From Pontibacter flavimaris (GTDB lineage Bacteria; Bacteroidota; Bacteroidia; Cytophagales; Hymenobacteraceae), in contig NZ_LVWA01000010.1 of the NCBI RefSeq assembly GCF_001907195.1, positions 248,001 to 312,000 on the forward strand: a DNA stretch of 64,000 nucleotides, written 5' to 3'. Below, in pieces: positions 37,329 through 47,062 of the stretch. The position numbers were made by a program, and so were the translations under genes. How positions within the stretch are numbered: the first letter of the stretch is position 1; the number at the start of each line of letters is the position of its first letter. The notes under the pieces were generated by a model. The model ran no database searches, was not told the origin of the DNA, and saw nothing but the letters and a program-made list of their open reading frames with translations.

Positions 37329-38534
37329 ATGAATTTCATCCTCTTTGATGACACTATAATCCGGCAGGACCTGCTGCCGCTGACTTTCACCAGGCCGGTG
37401 GCCGGGGTGCGCGTAGGCATACTTACCATAGCGGAAAAATGGGCCAGGCACTTAGGGGGCGCGGCCGCTTACCTCACGCAGCCATACTTGCAGCCAAAGT
37501 ATAACTCCGGCGCGGGCGGCCAGGGCCTCTACATCAATGGCGCCGTTATCCCGGATGCGGAACTGGCAGCAGCCGTGCGCGAGCTGAAGCCTAGTGAGGC
37601 ACTCCGCCACAACGGCCTGCTGATCGCCCTCCATAGTAATGGCCATGTGTTTGAGACCCCGGAGGAACTGGCCAGCCATACTTCTGCCAACGAGAAAGCG
37701 TACGGCGATTGCACCGTGATCCGGGATGTGTGGGATATCTTCCTGCAGAACGGCAGCCAGATCCGCAGCGATTATACCCTGGTGACGGCAGGGCGCCAGA
37801 GCCAGCCCATCAACGACAGGTACACCATGGTGTACAACGAGGAGAACATCTTTGTGGAGGAGGGTGTGAAGATACGCGCCGCTATCCTGAACGCGGAGAA
37901 TGGTCCGATCTACCTGGGCAAAAACTCGCAGGTGCATGAGGGGGCGGTGATAAAAGGGCCCTTCTCGCTGGGCGAGGAAAGCAACGTGAACGTAGGCGGC
38001 AAAATGCGCGGCGACGTGAGCATCGGCCCGTTCTGCAAAATAGGCGGCGAGGTGGCGGCCTCCGTGATCTTCGGCTACACCAACAAGGGCCACGAGGGCT
38101 ACCTGGGCAACTCCGTACTGGGCGAGTGGATCAACATCGGTGCCGACACCAACACCTCGAACCTGAAGAACAACTACGCCGAGGTGAAAGTATGGAATTA
38201 CGCCAAAGGCAGCTTTAAGAACTCCGGGCAGCAGTTCTGCGGCCTCATTATGGGCGACCACAGCAAGTGCGGCATCAACACCATGTTTAACACCGGCACG
38301 GTGGTGGGCGTGAGTGCCAATATCTACGGGCCGGGTTTTCCGCGTCAGTTTATTCCTTCGTTTAGCTGGGGCGGCGCGGCCGGTTTTGTAACCTTCCAGT
38401 TGCCCAAGGCGATGGAGCTGGCCGAGAAGGTCATGTCGCGCCGCAACCTGCACTTTGGCGAAACAGAGCAAAGCATCTTCCAATACATCTTCGAGCAGGG
38501 CGAGCAGTACCGCATCTGGGACAAGAAAGTATAA
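37329..38534 (+). CDS. GlmU-like sugar-nucleotidyltransferase family protein
   Basis: A 401-residue protein of the family seen in Bacteroidota, with an N-terminal part starting MNFILFDDTIIRQDLLPLTF and a C-terminal left-handed beta-helix (hexapeptide repeats around NVGGKMRGDVSIGPFCKIGG). The canonical pyrophosphorylase motif with GxGTR is not visible, so nucleotidyl transfer is uncertain; an acyltransferase-like or binding role is possible. The stop codon lies in an AAGTATAA motif. Followed after 120 bases by holB. Confidence 0.8.
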   Translation: MNFILFDDTIIRQDLLPLTFTRPVAGVRVGILTIAEKWARHLGGAAAYLTQPYLQPKYNSGAGGQGLYINGAVIPDAELAAAVRELKPSEALRHNGLLIALHSNGHVFETPEELASHTSANEKAYGDCTVIRDVWDIFLQNGSQIRSDYTLVTAGRQSQPINDRYTMVYNEENIFVEEGVKIRAAILNAENGPIYLGKNSQVHEGAVIKGPFSLGEESNVNVGGKMRGDVSIGPFCKIGGEVAASVIFGYTNKGHEGYLGNSVLGEWINIGADTNTSNLKNNYAEVKVWNYAKGSFKNSGQQFCGLIMGDHSKCGINTMFNTGTVVGVSANIYGPGFPRQFIPSFSWGGAAGFVTFQLPKAMELAEKVMSRRNLHFGETEQSIFQYIFEQGEQYRIWDKKV

Positions 38535-38552
38535 GATTACCCGGCAAACGTA

Positions 38553-38616
38553 GGAGTAAAGGACAAAAGACAAAGGAGTTGCGCGCAAGTGCTGTCTTTT
38601 GTCCTTTGTCTTTTAT
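38553..38616 (+). terminator. Long inverted repeat between the GlmU-like gene and holB
   Basis: AAAGGACAAAAGACA on the left and TGTCTTTTGTCCTTT on the right form a 15-base stem followed by TGTCTTTT. A degenerate ACTCTTAAC repeat follows. Confidence 0.65.
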
Positions 38617-38656
38617 CTTTGTACTAACTCTTAACCCATAACTCTTAACTCCGCAC

Positions 38657-39781
38657 GTGCAGTTCTCTCAGATCATAGGTCATCAGGAAGCAAAAGCCTT
38701 GTTGCTGAAATCGGTGCAACAGAACCATGTGGCGCATGCGCAGCTGTTTCTGGGGTATGAGGGAAGTGCGAACCTGGCGCTGGCGCTGGCCTATGCCACC
38801 TACATCAACTGCGAGGACAAACAGCCCGAAGATTCCTGCGGAACGTGCGGCAGCTGCGTGAAAATGAACCGGCTGGTGCACCCCGACTTTAACTTCGTGA
38901 TGCCGGTGACGGCCACCAAGACCGTAAGCAAGGATGCGTTGAGCAGCAAGTTCATGAACGAGTGGCGCGCGTTTATACTTGCCAGCCCCTACCAGGGACT
39001 GAACGAGTGGATGCAGCACATCGGGGCGGAGAACAAGCAAGGCGCCATCTCCAAGGACGAAAGCCGCCAACTGGTGAAGCTGGTGTCGCTGAAGGCGTTT
39101 GAGGGCAACTACAAGATCGTGGTGGTCTGGCTGCCCGAGTTGATGCACCCCGCTGCGGCCAACGCCCTGCTGAAGCTGCTGGAGGAGCCGCCCGCCCAGA
39201 CGCTGTTCCTGCTGGTGGCGCAGGCGGCCGAGAAGCTGCTGGCCACCATCACCTCGCGCACGCAGATAGTGCAGGTGCGTAACTTTACCGAGCAGGAGGT
39301 GGTGCAGTACGTGCAAGAAAAGTATAACGTGGCCGCTGACCGCGCCGCGCAGGTGGCACAACTGGCCGAGGGCAATCTGAACGCGGCCGCCAAGCTCACC
39401 ACCGAGATCAGCAGTGACTACTTCACCTTCTTCACCGACTGGATGCGCCACTGCTATGGCCGGAAGGTGAGCAACCTGGTGGAGATGAGCGAGGAGTTCC
39501 AGAAGCTGGGGCGCGAGAACCAGAAGAACTTCCTGCTCTACGCGCTCAACCTGTTCCGGAAGGTGATGCTGTATGGGGTGGATGCCTCGCTGATCGCTTT
39601 CCTGCCGCCCGCCGAGCTGGACTTTGTACAGAAATTCTCGAAGGTGATAACAGGCAACAACGCCGGCGAGCTGGCCGAGGAGCTGAACCAGGCGCACTAC
39701 CACATCGAGCGCAACGCCAACCCGAAGATGGTTTTCGTGGATAGCTCGCTGCAGATCGCCGGTTTCCTTCGCAAGGGTTAA
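38657..39781 (+). CDS. holB: DNA polymerase III delta' subunit
   Basis: A 374-residue clamp-loader subunit. GTG start, giving MQFSQIIGHQEAKALLLK. A zinc-binding cysteine group (CGTCGSC) follows the P-loop position, which is degenerate (GYEGSANLALALA) as expected for delta'. The segment HPAAANALLKLLEEPP is a clamp-loader hallmark, and TSRTQIVQVR fits the sensor region. No ATG is available near the conserved N-terminus. Confidence 0.9.
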   Translation: MQFSQIIGHQEAKALLLKSVQQNHVAHAQLFLGYEGSANLALALAYATYINCEDKQPEDSCGTCGSCVKMNRLVHPDFNFVMPVTATKTVSKDALSSKFMNEWRAFILASPYQGLNEWMQHIGAENKQGAISKDESRQLVKLVSLKAFEGNYKIVVVWLPELMHPAAANALLKLLEEPPAQTLFLLVAQAAEKLLATITSRTQIVQVRNFTEQEVVQYVQEKYNVAADRAAQVAQLAEGNLNAAAKLTTEISSDYFTFFTDWMRHCYGRKVSNLVEMSEEFQKLGRENQKNFLLYALNLFRKVMLYGVDASLIAFLPPAELDFVQKFSKVITGNNAGELAEELNQAHYHIERNANPKMVFVDSSLQIAGFLRKG

Positions 39782-39926
39782 GTTTGGTTATTGGGGTACT
39801 AATGATTCCCCTCCATGGAGTGGGTAGGGGTGGGAAAGTATAAACAGCTCCCCCTCTCATTAAGAAGTATAAACAGAGGCACAGCAGAATCATAAAGTAT
39901 AAAGCCGCCTCACAGTAAAGTATGAC

Positions 39927-40874
39927 ATGACAGATATAGCAGATAAAACGATTCGCATTGGAACACGGGGAAGCAAGCTTGCCCTGTGGCAGGCCAACGC
40001 GGCAGCGGAGAAGCTGCAGGCTGTGGGCCTTAAGACGGAGATTGTGATCTTCAGCACCAAAGGAGATCAGATCCTGGACAAGTCGCTGGACAAGCTGGGC
40101 TCTAAGGGCGTGTTTACCGAGGAACTGGAGATTGCGCTTCGTAATGGCGAGGTGGAGATAGCCGTGCACAGTGCCAAGGACGTGCAGTCCACCATTCCGG
40201 AGGACCTGGAGCTAATTGCCTTTATGGAGCGCGAGAAAGTAAATGACGTGCTCCTCTCCCTGAACCCCGATTTCAAGCTGGAGCCGGGCAGCAAAGCCGT
40301 GATCGGCACCTCCTCCACCCGCCGCAAGGCGCTGCTGAAGCAGTACTACCCCGACGTGACGACAGTAGAGTCGAGGGGGAATTTGCAGACGCGCCTGCGC
40401 AAGCTGGAGGAGCAGGGGATGGATGGCCTGATGCTGGCCTTTGCCGGGGTGCACCGTATGGAGTATGACAACCTGATCGTATACACTTTTCCGGAGGATA
40501 CGTTTGTGCCAGCCGTGGGGCAGGGGAGTGTGGCCATCGAGTGCGCCAAGAGCCTGGAGCCCGAGCTGAAAGCAGCCCTGAAACAGGCGCTGAACCATGC
40601 CGAAACGCATGTTTGCCTGCTGGCAGAGCGCGCGTTTCTGCGCACCATGGAGGGCGGTTGTAGCATTCCTTCCTTCGCGCTGGCTAGGCTAACCAAGGAG
40701 GGCGTACGTATAAGCGGCGGCATCGTGAGCCTGGACGGAAAGAAGCTGCTGCAGGAAACACTGGAAGGCCCCGCCTCCGAGGCCGCTGACCTGGGCGAGA
40801 AGCTGGCCAACATCATTCTGGGCCAGGGAGGCGATGAGATACTTAGAAATATAAGAGCTGAGCGGGAAGAGTAG
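39927..40874 (+). CDS. hemC: Hydroxymethylbilane synthase (porphobilinogen deaminase)
   Basis: Joins four porphobilinogens into hydroxymethylbilane in haem synthesis. The 315-residue length is normal. Motifs include IGTRGSKLALWQA, VHSAKDVQ, GTSSTRRKA and the dipyrromethane-cofactor cysteine in EGGCSIP. Monocistronic with a strong terminator. Several AAGTATA motifs lie in the leader. Confidence 0.96.
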   Translation: MTDIADKTIRIGTRGSKLALWQANAAAEKLQAVGLKTEIVIFSTKGDQILDKSLDKLGSKGVFTEELEIALRNGEVEIAVHSAKDVQSTIPEDLELIAFMEREKVNDVLLSLNPDFKLEPGSKAVIGTSSTRRKALLKQYYPDVTTVESRGNLQTRLRKLEEQGMDGLMLAFAGVHRMEYDNLIVYTFPEDTFVPAVGQGSVAIECAKSLEPELKAALKQALNHAETHVCLLAERAFLRTMEGGCSIPSFALARLTKEGVRISGGIVSLDGKKLLQETLEGPASEAADLGEKLANIILGQGGDEILRNIRAEREE

Positions 40875-40918
40875 CAGACCTGTAGGGACAGGTCGCGTCC
40901 TATCCAATCGTAAACATA

Positions 40919-40960
40919 AAGAAGGCCCTCCTGCACCATGCAGGAGGGCCTTCTTTATAC
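40919..40960 (+). terminator. Terminator after hemC
   Basis: AAAGAAGGCCCTCCTGC, short loop, GCAGGAGGGCCTTCTTT. The 17-base stem is perfect. Confidence 0.9.
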
Positions 40961-41625
40961 TTTATACCTCACGTTGCGATGTTTGCAGAAGTATAAACTA
41001 ATACCTATCCCCAAGCCTTTTCGTCTGGCGCAGGTCTTCAGACTTGTGTCTTGTTATGATGTCGGGTTTGCAACCTGACTGGCTTGGATAGCCATACTTA
41101 TACTTTGGCTATACTTTTATTCTTTAGCTGGCGCAAGCGTCCGCTTGTGCCTCTCTTAGCCGCCGCTTCCTGCTATTTGACACAAGCTATACTTTCTATC
41201 TGCTGTATATCCTTGGCTTTACTAACTGCTCGTTCCATCTCCTGCTTTGGCTCCCTCTAGGCCGGGTGGCCTCGTCCTTTGGCATCGCGCTGTGTTCCCT
41301 CCTGCCTCCGCTGCGCTACGGCTGCTCAGCAAGCTGAGCACCGGATCTCACAAGGCGCTCAACCCAAGGACTGGGATCAGATTCGATAGCCGCTGCCTTG
41401 CTTTCATCTCAACCTATGGGAGAGATCTCTTTGGAATTCCGGATAGATCTCTCATTACATTCGAGATGGCAAAAAAGTAAAGCTCCCTCCCCTGTTCTTA
41501 GGGGAGGGTTGGGCTGGGGGTGGGTTTATACATTGTCCTTTGGCAGTTAGTCTTTCGTTCATACTCCCTGATAGCCCCCTTCGGGGTAGGGTTGGGCTAC
41601 TAGCAACCTGAGTTTTAAAGCATAC
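40961..41625. repeat. Gene-free region with family B repeat, copy 2 (reverse orientation)
   Basis: No gene is supported. The stretch 41095-41535 is a reversed relative of 48120-48640: it holds GGCGCAAGCGTCCGCTTGTGCC, GACACAAGCTATACTT, AACCCAAGGACTGGGATCAG and GAGAGATCTCTTTGG. Four TATACTT motifs lie in its first 120 bases. Confidence 0.7.
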
Positions 41626-43182
41626 TTACGCCTTCGCGGCCTCCGCTTTTACCGCCTCCTTCGTAAGCGGGTTGTTGTTTGAGGAGCGGGCATAGGCCAG
41701 GAAGTCCTGCATCTCGCGCTTCACGGTAGGTGCCATCATGTACAGGCCCACCATGTTCGGGATGCTCATGGCAAAGAGCATGGCATCTGAGAAGGCTACC
41801 ACGCTGGCTAGCTGCATCGGGGCTCCCAGTACCACAAAGGCGCAGAAAAGCAGCTTAAAGCTAACGGAAGCTGCCTTATTGTGGCCAAACAGGTAGGTCC
41901 ACGACTTCAGCCCGTAGTAGGACCAGGTGATCATGGTGGAGAAAGCAAAAAGTATGACCGCCGCGGCCAGCACCACCGGAAACCAGTCGATAACCGTGGC
42001 AAAGGCCGTGGAGGTAAGGGCAATGCCGTCGCCGGCGGCGTCCATCTGGTAGGCGCCCGTCACCACGATCACCAGCGCTGTGATGGTACAAACTACCACC
42101 GTGTCGATAAACGGCTCCAGCAGCCCCACAAACCCTTCTGTTACCGGCACATTGGTCTTCACGGCCGAGTGCGCGATAGAGGCCGAGCCGATGCCTGCCT
42201 CGTTGGAGAACATGCCACGGCGCAGGCCCTGGAGCATCACACCTACCACACCACCACCTACAGCCGTGGCCGAGAAAGCCCCTTCAAAAATAGCGGCCAT
42301 GGCACCGGGTATAAGCGTGAAGTTGGAGACCAGCACGATGATGGCCGCGATAATGTAGATAGCGCACATCAGCGGCACTACTTTCTCGGTGACGCGGGCA
42401 ATGCTTTTCATGCCACCAAGTATAACCAGGCCCACCAGCACCGCGATGAGCAAGCCGAAGACCCAGGCGTTTCCGTCCCCGAACCAGGAGCCTGCCTCGC
42501 CGCCGGTTACGGCTATTATCTGTTGCGTCGCCTGGTTTATCTGGAACATGTTGCCGGCGCCAATGGCCCCGCCGATACACATGATGGCGAAGAAAGCCGC
42601 CAGAAACTTGCCCGCGCCAGCCATGCCGCGTTCCTTCAAGCCTTTGTTGAGGTAGTGCATCGGCCCTCCGGATACGGTACCGTCAGCATGCACATCCCTG
42701 TACTTTACGCCCAGCGTGCACGACACGAACTTAGACGACATTCCCAGCAGGCCAGCCACGATCATCCAGAACGTGGCGCCCGGTCCACCCAGCGAAATGG
42801 CGATGGCCACGCCAGCAATATTGCCCAGGCCCACCGTGCCCGAAACAGCCGCCGTGAGCGCCTGAAAGTGTGTTACCTCGCCCGGGGCGTCCGCCTGGTT
42901 ATATTTGCCGCGGACAATGTCGAGCGAATGCCTGAAACCCCTGATGTTGATGAAGCCAAGGTAGACGGTAAAGAAAGCGGCGCCGGCCAGTAACCACACG
43001 AGTATCAGCGGGATACCGATTCCGCCCACCGGGAGCTCATAAAAGATAATATCGGAGATGAACTGGGCCGTAGGGGCGACGGCTGCGTCAATTTTTTGGT
43101 CGATGGTCATGGTGTTGGCCTGGGCTAGGAGAGTGCTGCAGGCCCCCAGGCTGAGCGCTGCAGAAAGTAAGGTTCTTTTCAT
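41626..43182 (-). CDS. Alanine/glycine:cation symporter (AGCS) family protein
   Basis: A 518-residue inner-membrane transporter with an unusually long N-terminal hydrophobic leader ([16 protein letters not shown]). Family signatures include [21 protein letters not shown] and the [15 protein letters not shown] motif. It probably couples alanine or glycine uptake to sodium. Monocistronic. The N-terminal leader may be a cleavable signal; this is inference. Confidence 0.9.
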   Translation of the reverse strand: MKRTLLSAALSLGACSTLLAQANTMTIDQKIDAAVAPTAQFISDIIFYELPVGGIGIPLILVWLLAGAAFFTVYLGFINIRGFRHSLDIVRGKYNQADAPGEVTHFQALTAAVSGTVGLGNIAGVAIAISLGGPGATFWMIVAGLLGMSSKFVSCTLGVKYRDVHADGTVSGGPMHYLNKGLKERGMAGAGKFLAAFFAIMCIGGAIGAGNMFQINQATQQIIAVTGGEAGSWFGDGNAWVFGLLIAVLVGLVILGGMKSIARVTEKVVPLMCAIYIIAAIIVLVSNFTLIPGAMAAIFEGAFSATAVGGGVVGVMLQGLRRGMFSNEAGIGSASIAHSAVKTNVPVTEGFVGLLEPFIDTVVVCTITALVIVVTGAYQMDAAGDGIALTSTAFATVIDWFPVVLAAAVILFAFSTMITWSYYGLKSWTYLFGHNKAASVSFKLLFCAFVVLGAPMQLASVVAFSDAMLFAMSIPNMVGLYMMAPTVKREMQDFLAYARSSNNNPLTKEAVKAEAAKA

Positions 43183-43402
43183 TAAGTGAGGTTAATTGAT
43201 TAGTCGCTTTCCCTGAACTTAAGTTTTTCTGCCGCCAATGTAAAGTTTTGGGCCGGATTGCCTCTGTCAGTTCATTAAAAAATAAATATTATTCAATATG
43301 AAAAGGGTACCGGGTCCACGATCCATACTTTGGTATGCTTATGCGCTTTGCAGGAAGGTTGTAGAAAAAGACTTTAAAGTATAAACAAGTGCTAAAAAGG
43401 CT

Positions 43403-43410
43403 TAAATTTG
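43403..43410 (+). promoter_or_regulatory. -7 box of the cyclophilin gene
   Basis: TAAATTTG matches TAnnTTTG, 58 bases before the start codon. No clear -33 pair. Confidence 0.45.
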
Positions 43411-43468
43411 AAATCCTGCTAGCTATAGCCGGGGCATTTTATCAACCAAAACTGACTTAAAACCACGT

Positions 43469-44116
43469 ATGAGACTGCTGAAACGCATAGCCGCAACCGC
43501 GCTGGTAGCCTGTGTGCTGCCGCTGGCGGTGCTGGCCCAGAAGCCGAAGGGCAAGGACCAACTCGTCACCATCTCCACGCCGCAGGGCGATATCAAACTG
43601 GTGCTGTTCGACGACACGCCGCAGCACAAGGCCAACTTCCTCAAACTCGCCAAAGAAGGCTTCTATGACGGTACCTCCTTCCACCGCGTGATAGACGGCT
43701 TTATGATACAGGGTGGCGACCCGAACACCAAAGACGATGACCCGCGCAACGACGGCTCCGGCAACCCCGGCTATACGGTTCCGGCCGAGATCACCCCGGC
43801 CCACAAGCACGTGCGGGGCGCTGTGGCAGCCGCCCGCCAGGATGACCGCGTGAATCCGTCGCGCGCCAGCAGCGGCTCGCAGTTCTACATTGTGGAGAAC
43901 CACGACGGCACCCCGATGCTAGATGAAGTATACACTGTGTTCGGGCAGGTGGTGGATGGCCTGGAGGTGGTGGATAAAATTGCCGAGCAGCCAAAAGATG
44001 GCCGCGACCGCCCTTTATCGGACATCAAGATGAAGGTGACAGTGGAGGACATGAAGAAGAAAAAGATCGCCAAGAAGTATAACTACAACTACAACACCCA
44101 ATCTTTAGAGAAATAA
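43469..44116 (+). CDS. Exported cyclophilin-type peptidyl-prolyl isomerase
   Basis: A 215-residue periplasmic isomerase: signal peptide ATALVACVLPLAVLAQ, then one cyclophilin domain with FHRVIDGFMIQGGDP and SGSQFYIV. The C-terminal part is Lys/Tyr/Asn-rich. It is followed after 6 bases by the RmlD-like gene, so the two are probably cotranscribed. Confidence 0.92.
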   Translation: MRLLKRIAATALVACVLPLAVLAQKPKGKDQLVTISTPQGDIKLVLFDDTPQHKANFLKLAKEGFYDGTSFHRVIDGFMIQGGDPNTKDDDPRNDGSGNPGYTVPAEITPAHKHVRGAVAAARQDDRVNPSRASSGSQFYIVENHDGTPMLDEVYTVFGQVVDGLEVVDKIAEQPKDGRDRPLSDIKMKVTVEDMKKKKIAKKYNYNYNTQSLEK

Positions 44117-44122
44117 CAACCT

Positions 44123-45028
44123 ATGAAGCGCATCCTTATAACCGGCTCTAACGGGCTGCTGGGCCAGAAACTGGCCGAATTGCTGCTGCCAAACCAGGAC
44201 ATCGAAATCCTGGCCACCAGCCGCGGCGAGAATAAACTGGCCGAACTGTACCCGACGCTGCCATTCCGGAGTATGGACGTGACCAAATCAGAGCAGGTGG
44301 AGCAGGTGGTGAGCGAGTTCCGCCCCACGCACATCATCCACACCGCCGCCATGACCAACGTGGACCAGTGCGAAAATGACCACGACGGCGCCATTCTTTT
44401 GAACCGCGATGCCGTGCAGTACCTGGTAAATGCCTGCGAGAAGTATAACGTGCACCTCATCCATGTGAGCACCGACTTTATATTTGACGGGGAGAACGGC
44501 CCGTACGACGAGGCGGCCGAAGCAAAACCGGTGAATTTTTACGGTGAGACCAAACTGATGGCCGAAGAGATCGTGCAGCAGGCCAAGTGCAAGTGGGCCA
44601 TACTTCGCACCGTGCTGGTGTACGGCGTGGTGAACGACCAGGGCCGCACCAACATCGTGCTGTGGGTGCGCGACAGCCTGCAGGCGGGCAAGGTGATCAA
44701 AGTGGTAACCGACCAGTTCCGCACGCCAACGCTGGCCGAGGACCTGGCCCTGGGCTGCTGGCTGGCCGCCGAGAAAGACGCCGAGGGCATCTACCACATC
44801 TCCGGCTCCGAGATGCTCACCCCTTACGACATGGCCCTGCAGGTGGCCGATTACTTTAACCTGGACAAGTCGCTGATAGATAAAGCCGATAGCAGCACCT
44901 TCTCGCAACCTGCCAAACGCCCCGCGCGCACCGGCTTCATCATCCGCAAGGCCGAGACGGAGTTGGGCTACCGCCCCCATACGTTTGCGGAGGGCATCCG
45001 CATGGTGGCCGAGCAGGCGGCTATATAG
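44123..45028 (+). CDS. RmlD-like sugar-nucleotide reductase (SDR extended)
   Basis: A 301-residue extended SDR related to dTDP-4-dehydrorhamnose reductase. The N-terminal nucleotide motif is ITGSNGLLGQKL; the catalytic Tyr-Lys pair is in FYGETKLMAEE. HLIHVSTDFIFDG matches the RmlD substrate region. No other rhamnose genes are nearby, so the substrate is uncertain. Follows the cyclophilin gene by 6 bases. Confidence 0.85.
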   Translation: MKRILITGSNGLLGQKLAELLLPNQDIEILATSRGENKLAELYPTLPFRSMDVTKSEQVEQVVSEFRPTHIIHTAAMTNVDQCENDHDGAILLNRDAVQYLVNACEKYNVHLIHVSTDFIFDGENGPYDEAAEAKPVNFYGETKLMAEEIVQQAKCKWAILRTVLVYGVVNDQGRTNIVLWVRDSLQAGKVIKVVTDQFRTPTLAEDLALGCWLAAEKDAEGIYHISGSEMLTPYDMALQVADYFNLDKSLIDKADSSTFSQPAKRPARTGFIIRKAETELGYRPHTFAEGIRMVAEQAAI

Positions 45029-45232
45029 CCCTGCGAGTCTGCCCTGGGAGGGTGTACCGGCTGGCAACCATCGCTTTAAATATATCTAATTCTCTATGCA
45101 CTATCGGAAGCTTTATCTATATTGTGCCTTTAAATTCAATTAAACTTAGCCGTTACGATTACCTTACACACCTTGCTTTTAAGTACAACACCTTATAACA
45201 ACTAAACTAACTAAACACTTCTACCTTACTTT

Positions 45233-46885
45233 ATGAGTGCTAACAAAGAATCCTGGGGCTCACGCGTCGGCCTGATCCTGGCGATGGCCGGAAACGCCGT
45301 AGGTCTTGGAAACTTCCTGCGCTTCCCGGTGCAGGCGGTGCAGAACGGCGGCGGCGCCTTTATCATTCCCTACCTTGTCTGTTTTCTGGTGATGGGCATT
45401 CCCCTGCTCTGGATCGAGTGGTCGATGGGCCGCTTCGGGGGCAGGTACGGAAACCACTCCACGCCATACATTGTGGATACCATGGGCAAGCACCGCCTCT
45501 GGAAATACATCGGTGTGTTCGGCATCTGGACCAACATTGCGGTTGCCTCCTACTACTGCTACATCGAGTCCTGGACGCTCTCCTATGTGTTCCACTCTAT
45601 TATGGGCACGTTCAACGGGCTGGACCAGAACGGCGTGGCCACCTTCTTCGATACCTATGTCAGCATCGGGGAGTCTACCATGGGCATTCCTTACGAGGCG
45701 GTATTCTTCTACATCCTCTGCCTGCTGCTCAACACCTGGATCCTGTCTAAAGGCCTGTCAGGGGGGGTGGAGCGTGTGGCCAAGGTTGGCATGCCCTTGC
45801 TGATCCTGTTCGGCATGTTCCTGGCCTATAAAGGCTTTACCATCAAGGCCGGAGAGGCGGGTGCCGCGTTCGACAGTGCCGTGGGCCTCAACTTCTTATG
45901 GACGCCCGACTACAGCCAGCTATGGTCTCCTACGGTGTGGCTGGCGGCTGCCGGCCAGATCTTCTTTACCCTTTCGGTGGGGATGGGCACGATCCATTGC
46001 TATGCCTCTTATGTGCGCTCCAAAGATGATATTGCCCTCAACGCCATGTCGGCCGGCTGGATGAACGAATTCGTGGAAGTGGTGCTGGGCGCCTCTATCC
46101 TGATCCCGATCTCGATCGGCTACCTGGGCATCGACCGCGTAACGGAGCTGGTGCAGCAGGGTGGCCTGGGCTTGGCCTTTAAAACACTGCCTTACCTGTT
46201 TGCACAGTGGGGCGAGGTGCTGGGCGCCATTGCCGGCGTGATGTGGTTCGGCCTGCTGTTCTTTGCGGGCATCACCTCCTCGCTGGCCATGGGTACGCCG
46301 TGGATGGGCTTTTTGCAGGACGAGTTCCAGTGGAAGCGTAAATCCGCCGCCTGGTCTTTTGGCCTGATCGTGCTGGTGCTGGGCATGCCGACGGTGCTTT
46401 TCTTCCACTACGGCGTGTTTGATGAGTATGACTACTGGGCCGGTACGGTATCGCTGGTGGTGTTTGCCCTGGCCGAGACCATCCTGTTTGCCTGGGTGTT
46501 CGGTATGGGCAGAGGCTGGCGCGAAATCACGGCCGGAGCCGACATCAAGGTGCCGGGCATCTACAAGTTCATCATTAAGTTCGTGACCCCGCTCCTGCTG
46601 TTGTGGGTGTTTATCGGATCGCTGGTAACGCCGAAGGGAGGCGACTGGGCCAAGGCCTTTGCCGGCGACTGGGTGCTGGACGACAGCTCCATCATCAACA
46701 AGATCAAAAACACCAGCCTGAAGCGCCAGTTGGCAGAGGCCACAGACCCTGCCATGATAGAGCACCTGCAGGAGACCCTGTTCTTCGTGAACGCCTCACG
46801 TATACTGTTGGTGGCGGTGTTCCTGGGCATTGCGGGGCTGGTTTACATAGCCTATAAAAAAAGAGTTAGAGAAGGAAGAATTTAG
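45233..46885 (+). CDS. Sodium:neurotransmitter symporter family transporter (NSS)
   Basis: A 550-residue LeuT-fold secondary transporter with about 12 hydrophobic segments. The N-terminal motif GNAVGLGNFLRFPVQAVQNG corresponds to the sodium and substrate site. The C-terminus ends in a basic tail KKRVREGRI. A 56-residue single-span gene 6 bases downstream matches the MetS-type small subunit, which accompanies MetP-like amino-acid transporters. The amino acid transported is unknown. Confidence 0.9.
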   Translation: MSANKESWGSRVGLILAMAGNAVGLGNFLRFPVQAVQNGGGAFIIPYLVCFLVMGIPLLWIEWSMGRFGGRYGNHSTPYIVDTMGKHRLWKYIGVFGIWTNIAVASYYCYIESWTLSYVFHSIMGTFNGLDQNGVATFFDTYVSIGESTMGIPYEAVFFYILCLLLNTWILSKGLSGGVERVAKVGMPLLILFGMFLAYKGFTIKAGEAGAAFDSAVGLNFLWTPDYSQLWSPTVWLAAAGQIFFTLSVGMGTIHCYASYVRSKDDIALNAMSAGWMNEFVEVVLGASILIPISIGYLGIDRVTELVQQGGLGLAFKTLPYLFAQWGEVLGAIAGVMWFGLLFFAGITSSLAMGTPWMGFLQDEFQWKRKSAAWSFGLIVLVLGMPTVLFFHYGVFDEYDYWAGTVSLVVFALAETILFAWVFGMGRGWREITAGADIKVPGIYKFIIKFVTPLLLLWVFIGSLVTPKGGDWAKAFAGDWVLDDSSIINKIKNTSLKRQLAEATDPAMIEHLQETLFFVNASRILLVAVFLGIAGLVYIAYKKRVREGRI

Positions 46886-46891
46886 GAAACT

Positions 46892-47062
46892 ATGAATACA
46901 TCTGCACTTGTTGTCATGCTCGGTACCATGCTTTTGGTAACCGGGATAACTATATACTTTTTTGTGCGGGTGCTCAGCGCGCCGCCAAAACCTGAGCCGG
47001 ATTCATACCTCGACAACGACGATGACCCGGACCGGCAGGTAAAACGTAGAACCGACACATGA
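46892..47062 (+). CDS. MetS-like small subunit of the NSS transporter
   Basis: A 56-residue protein: MNTSALVVMLGTMLLVTG opens one membrane span, followed by an acidic, Pro-rich tail PDSYLDNDDDPD. MetS of Corynebacterium is a short single-span partner needed by the NSS transporter MetP; this gene sits directly after an NSS gene, which supports the call. Its stop overlaps the next start (ATGA). The function is inferred from position and form. Confidence 0.68.
   Translation: MNTSALVVMLGTMLLVTGITIYFFVRVLSAPPKPEPDSYLDNDDDPDRQVKRRTDT

Noticed and set aside
37452..38588. Minus-strand open frame of 378 codons
   Set aside because: Antisense to the GlmU-like gene; His/Ala/Val-rich.
38645..39703. Minus-strand open frame of 352 codons
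   Set aside because: Antisense to holB and without recognisable motifs.
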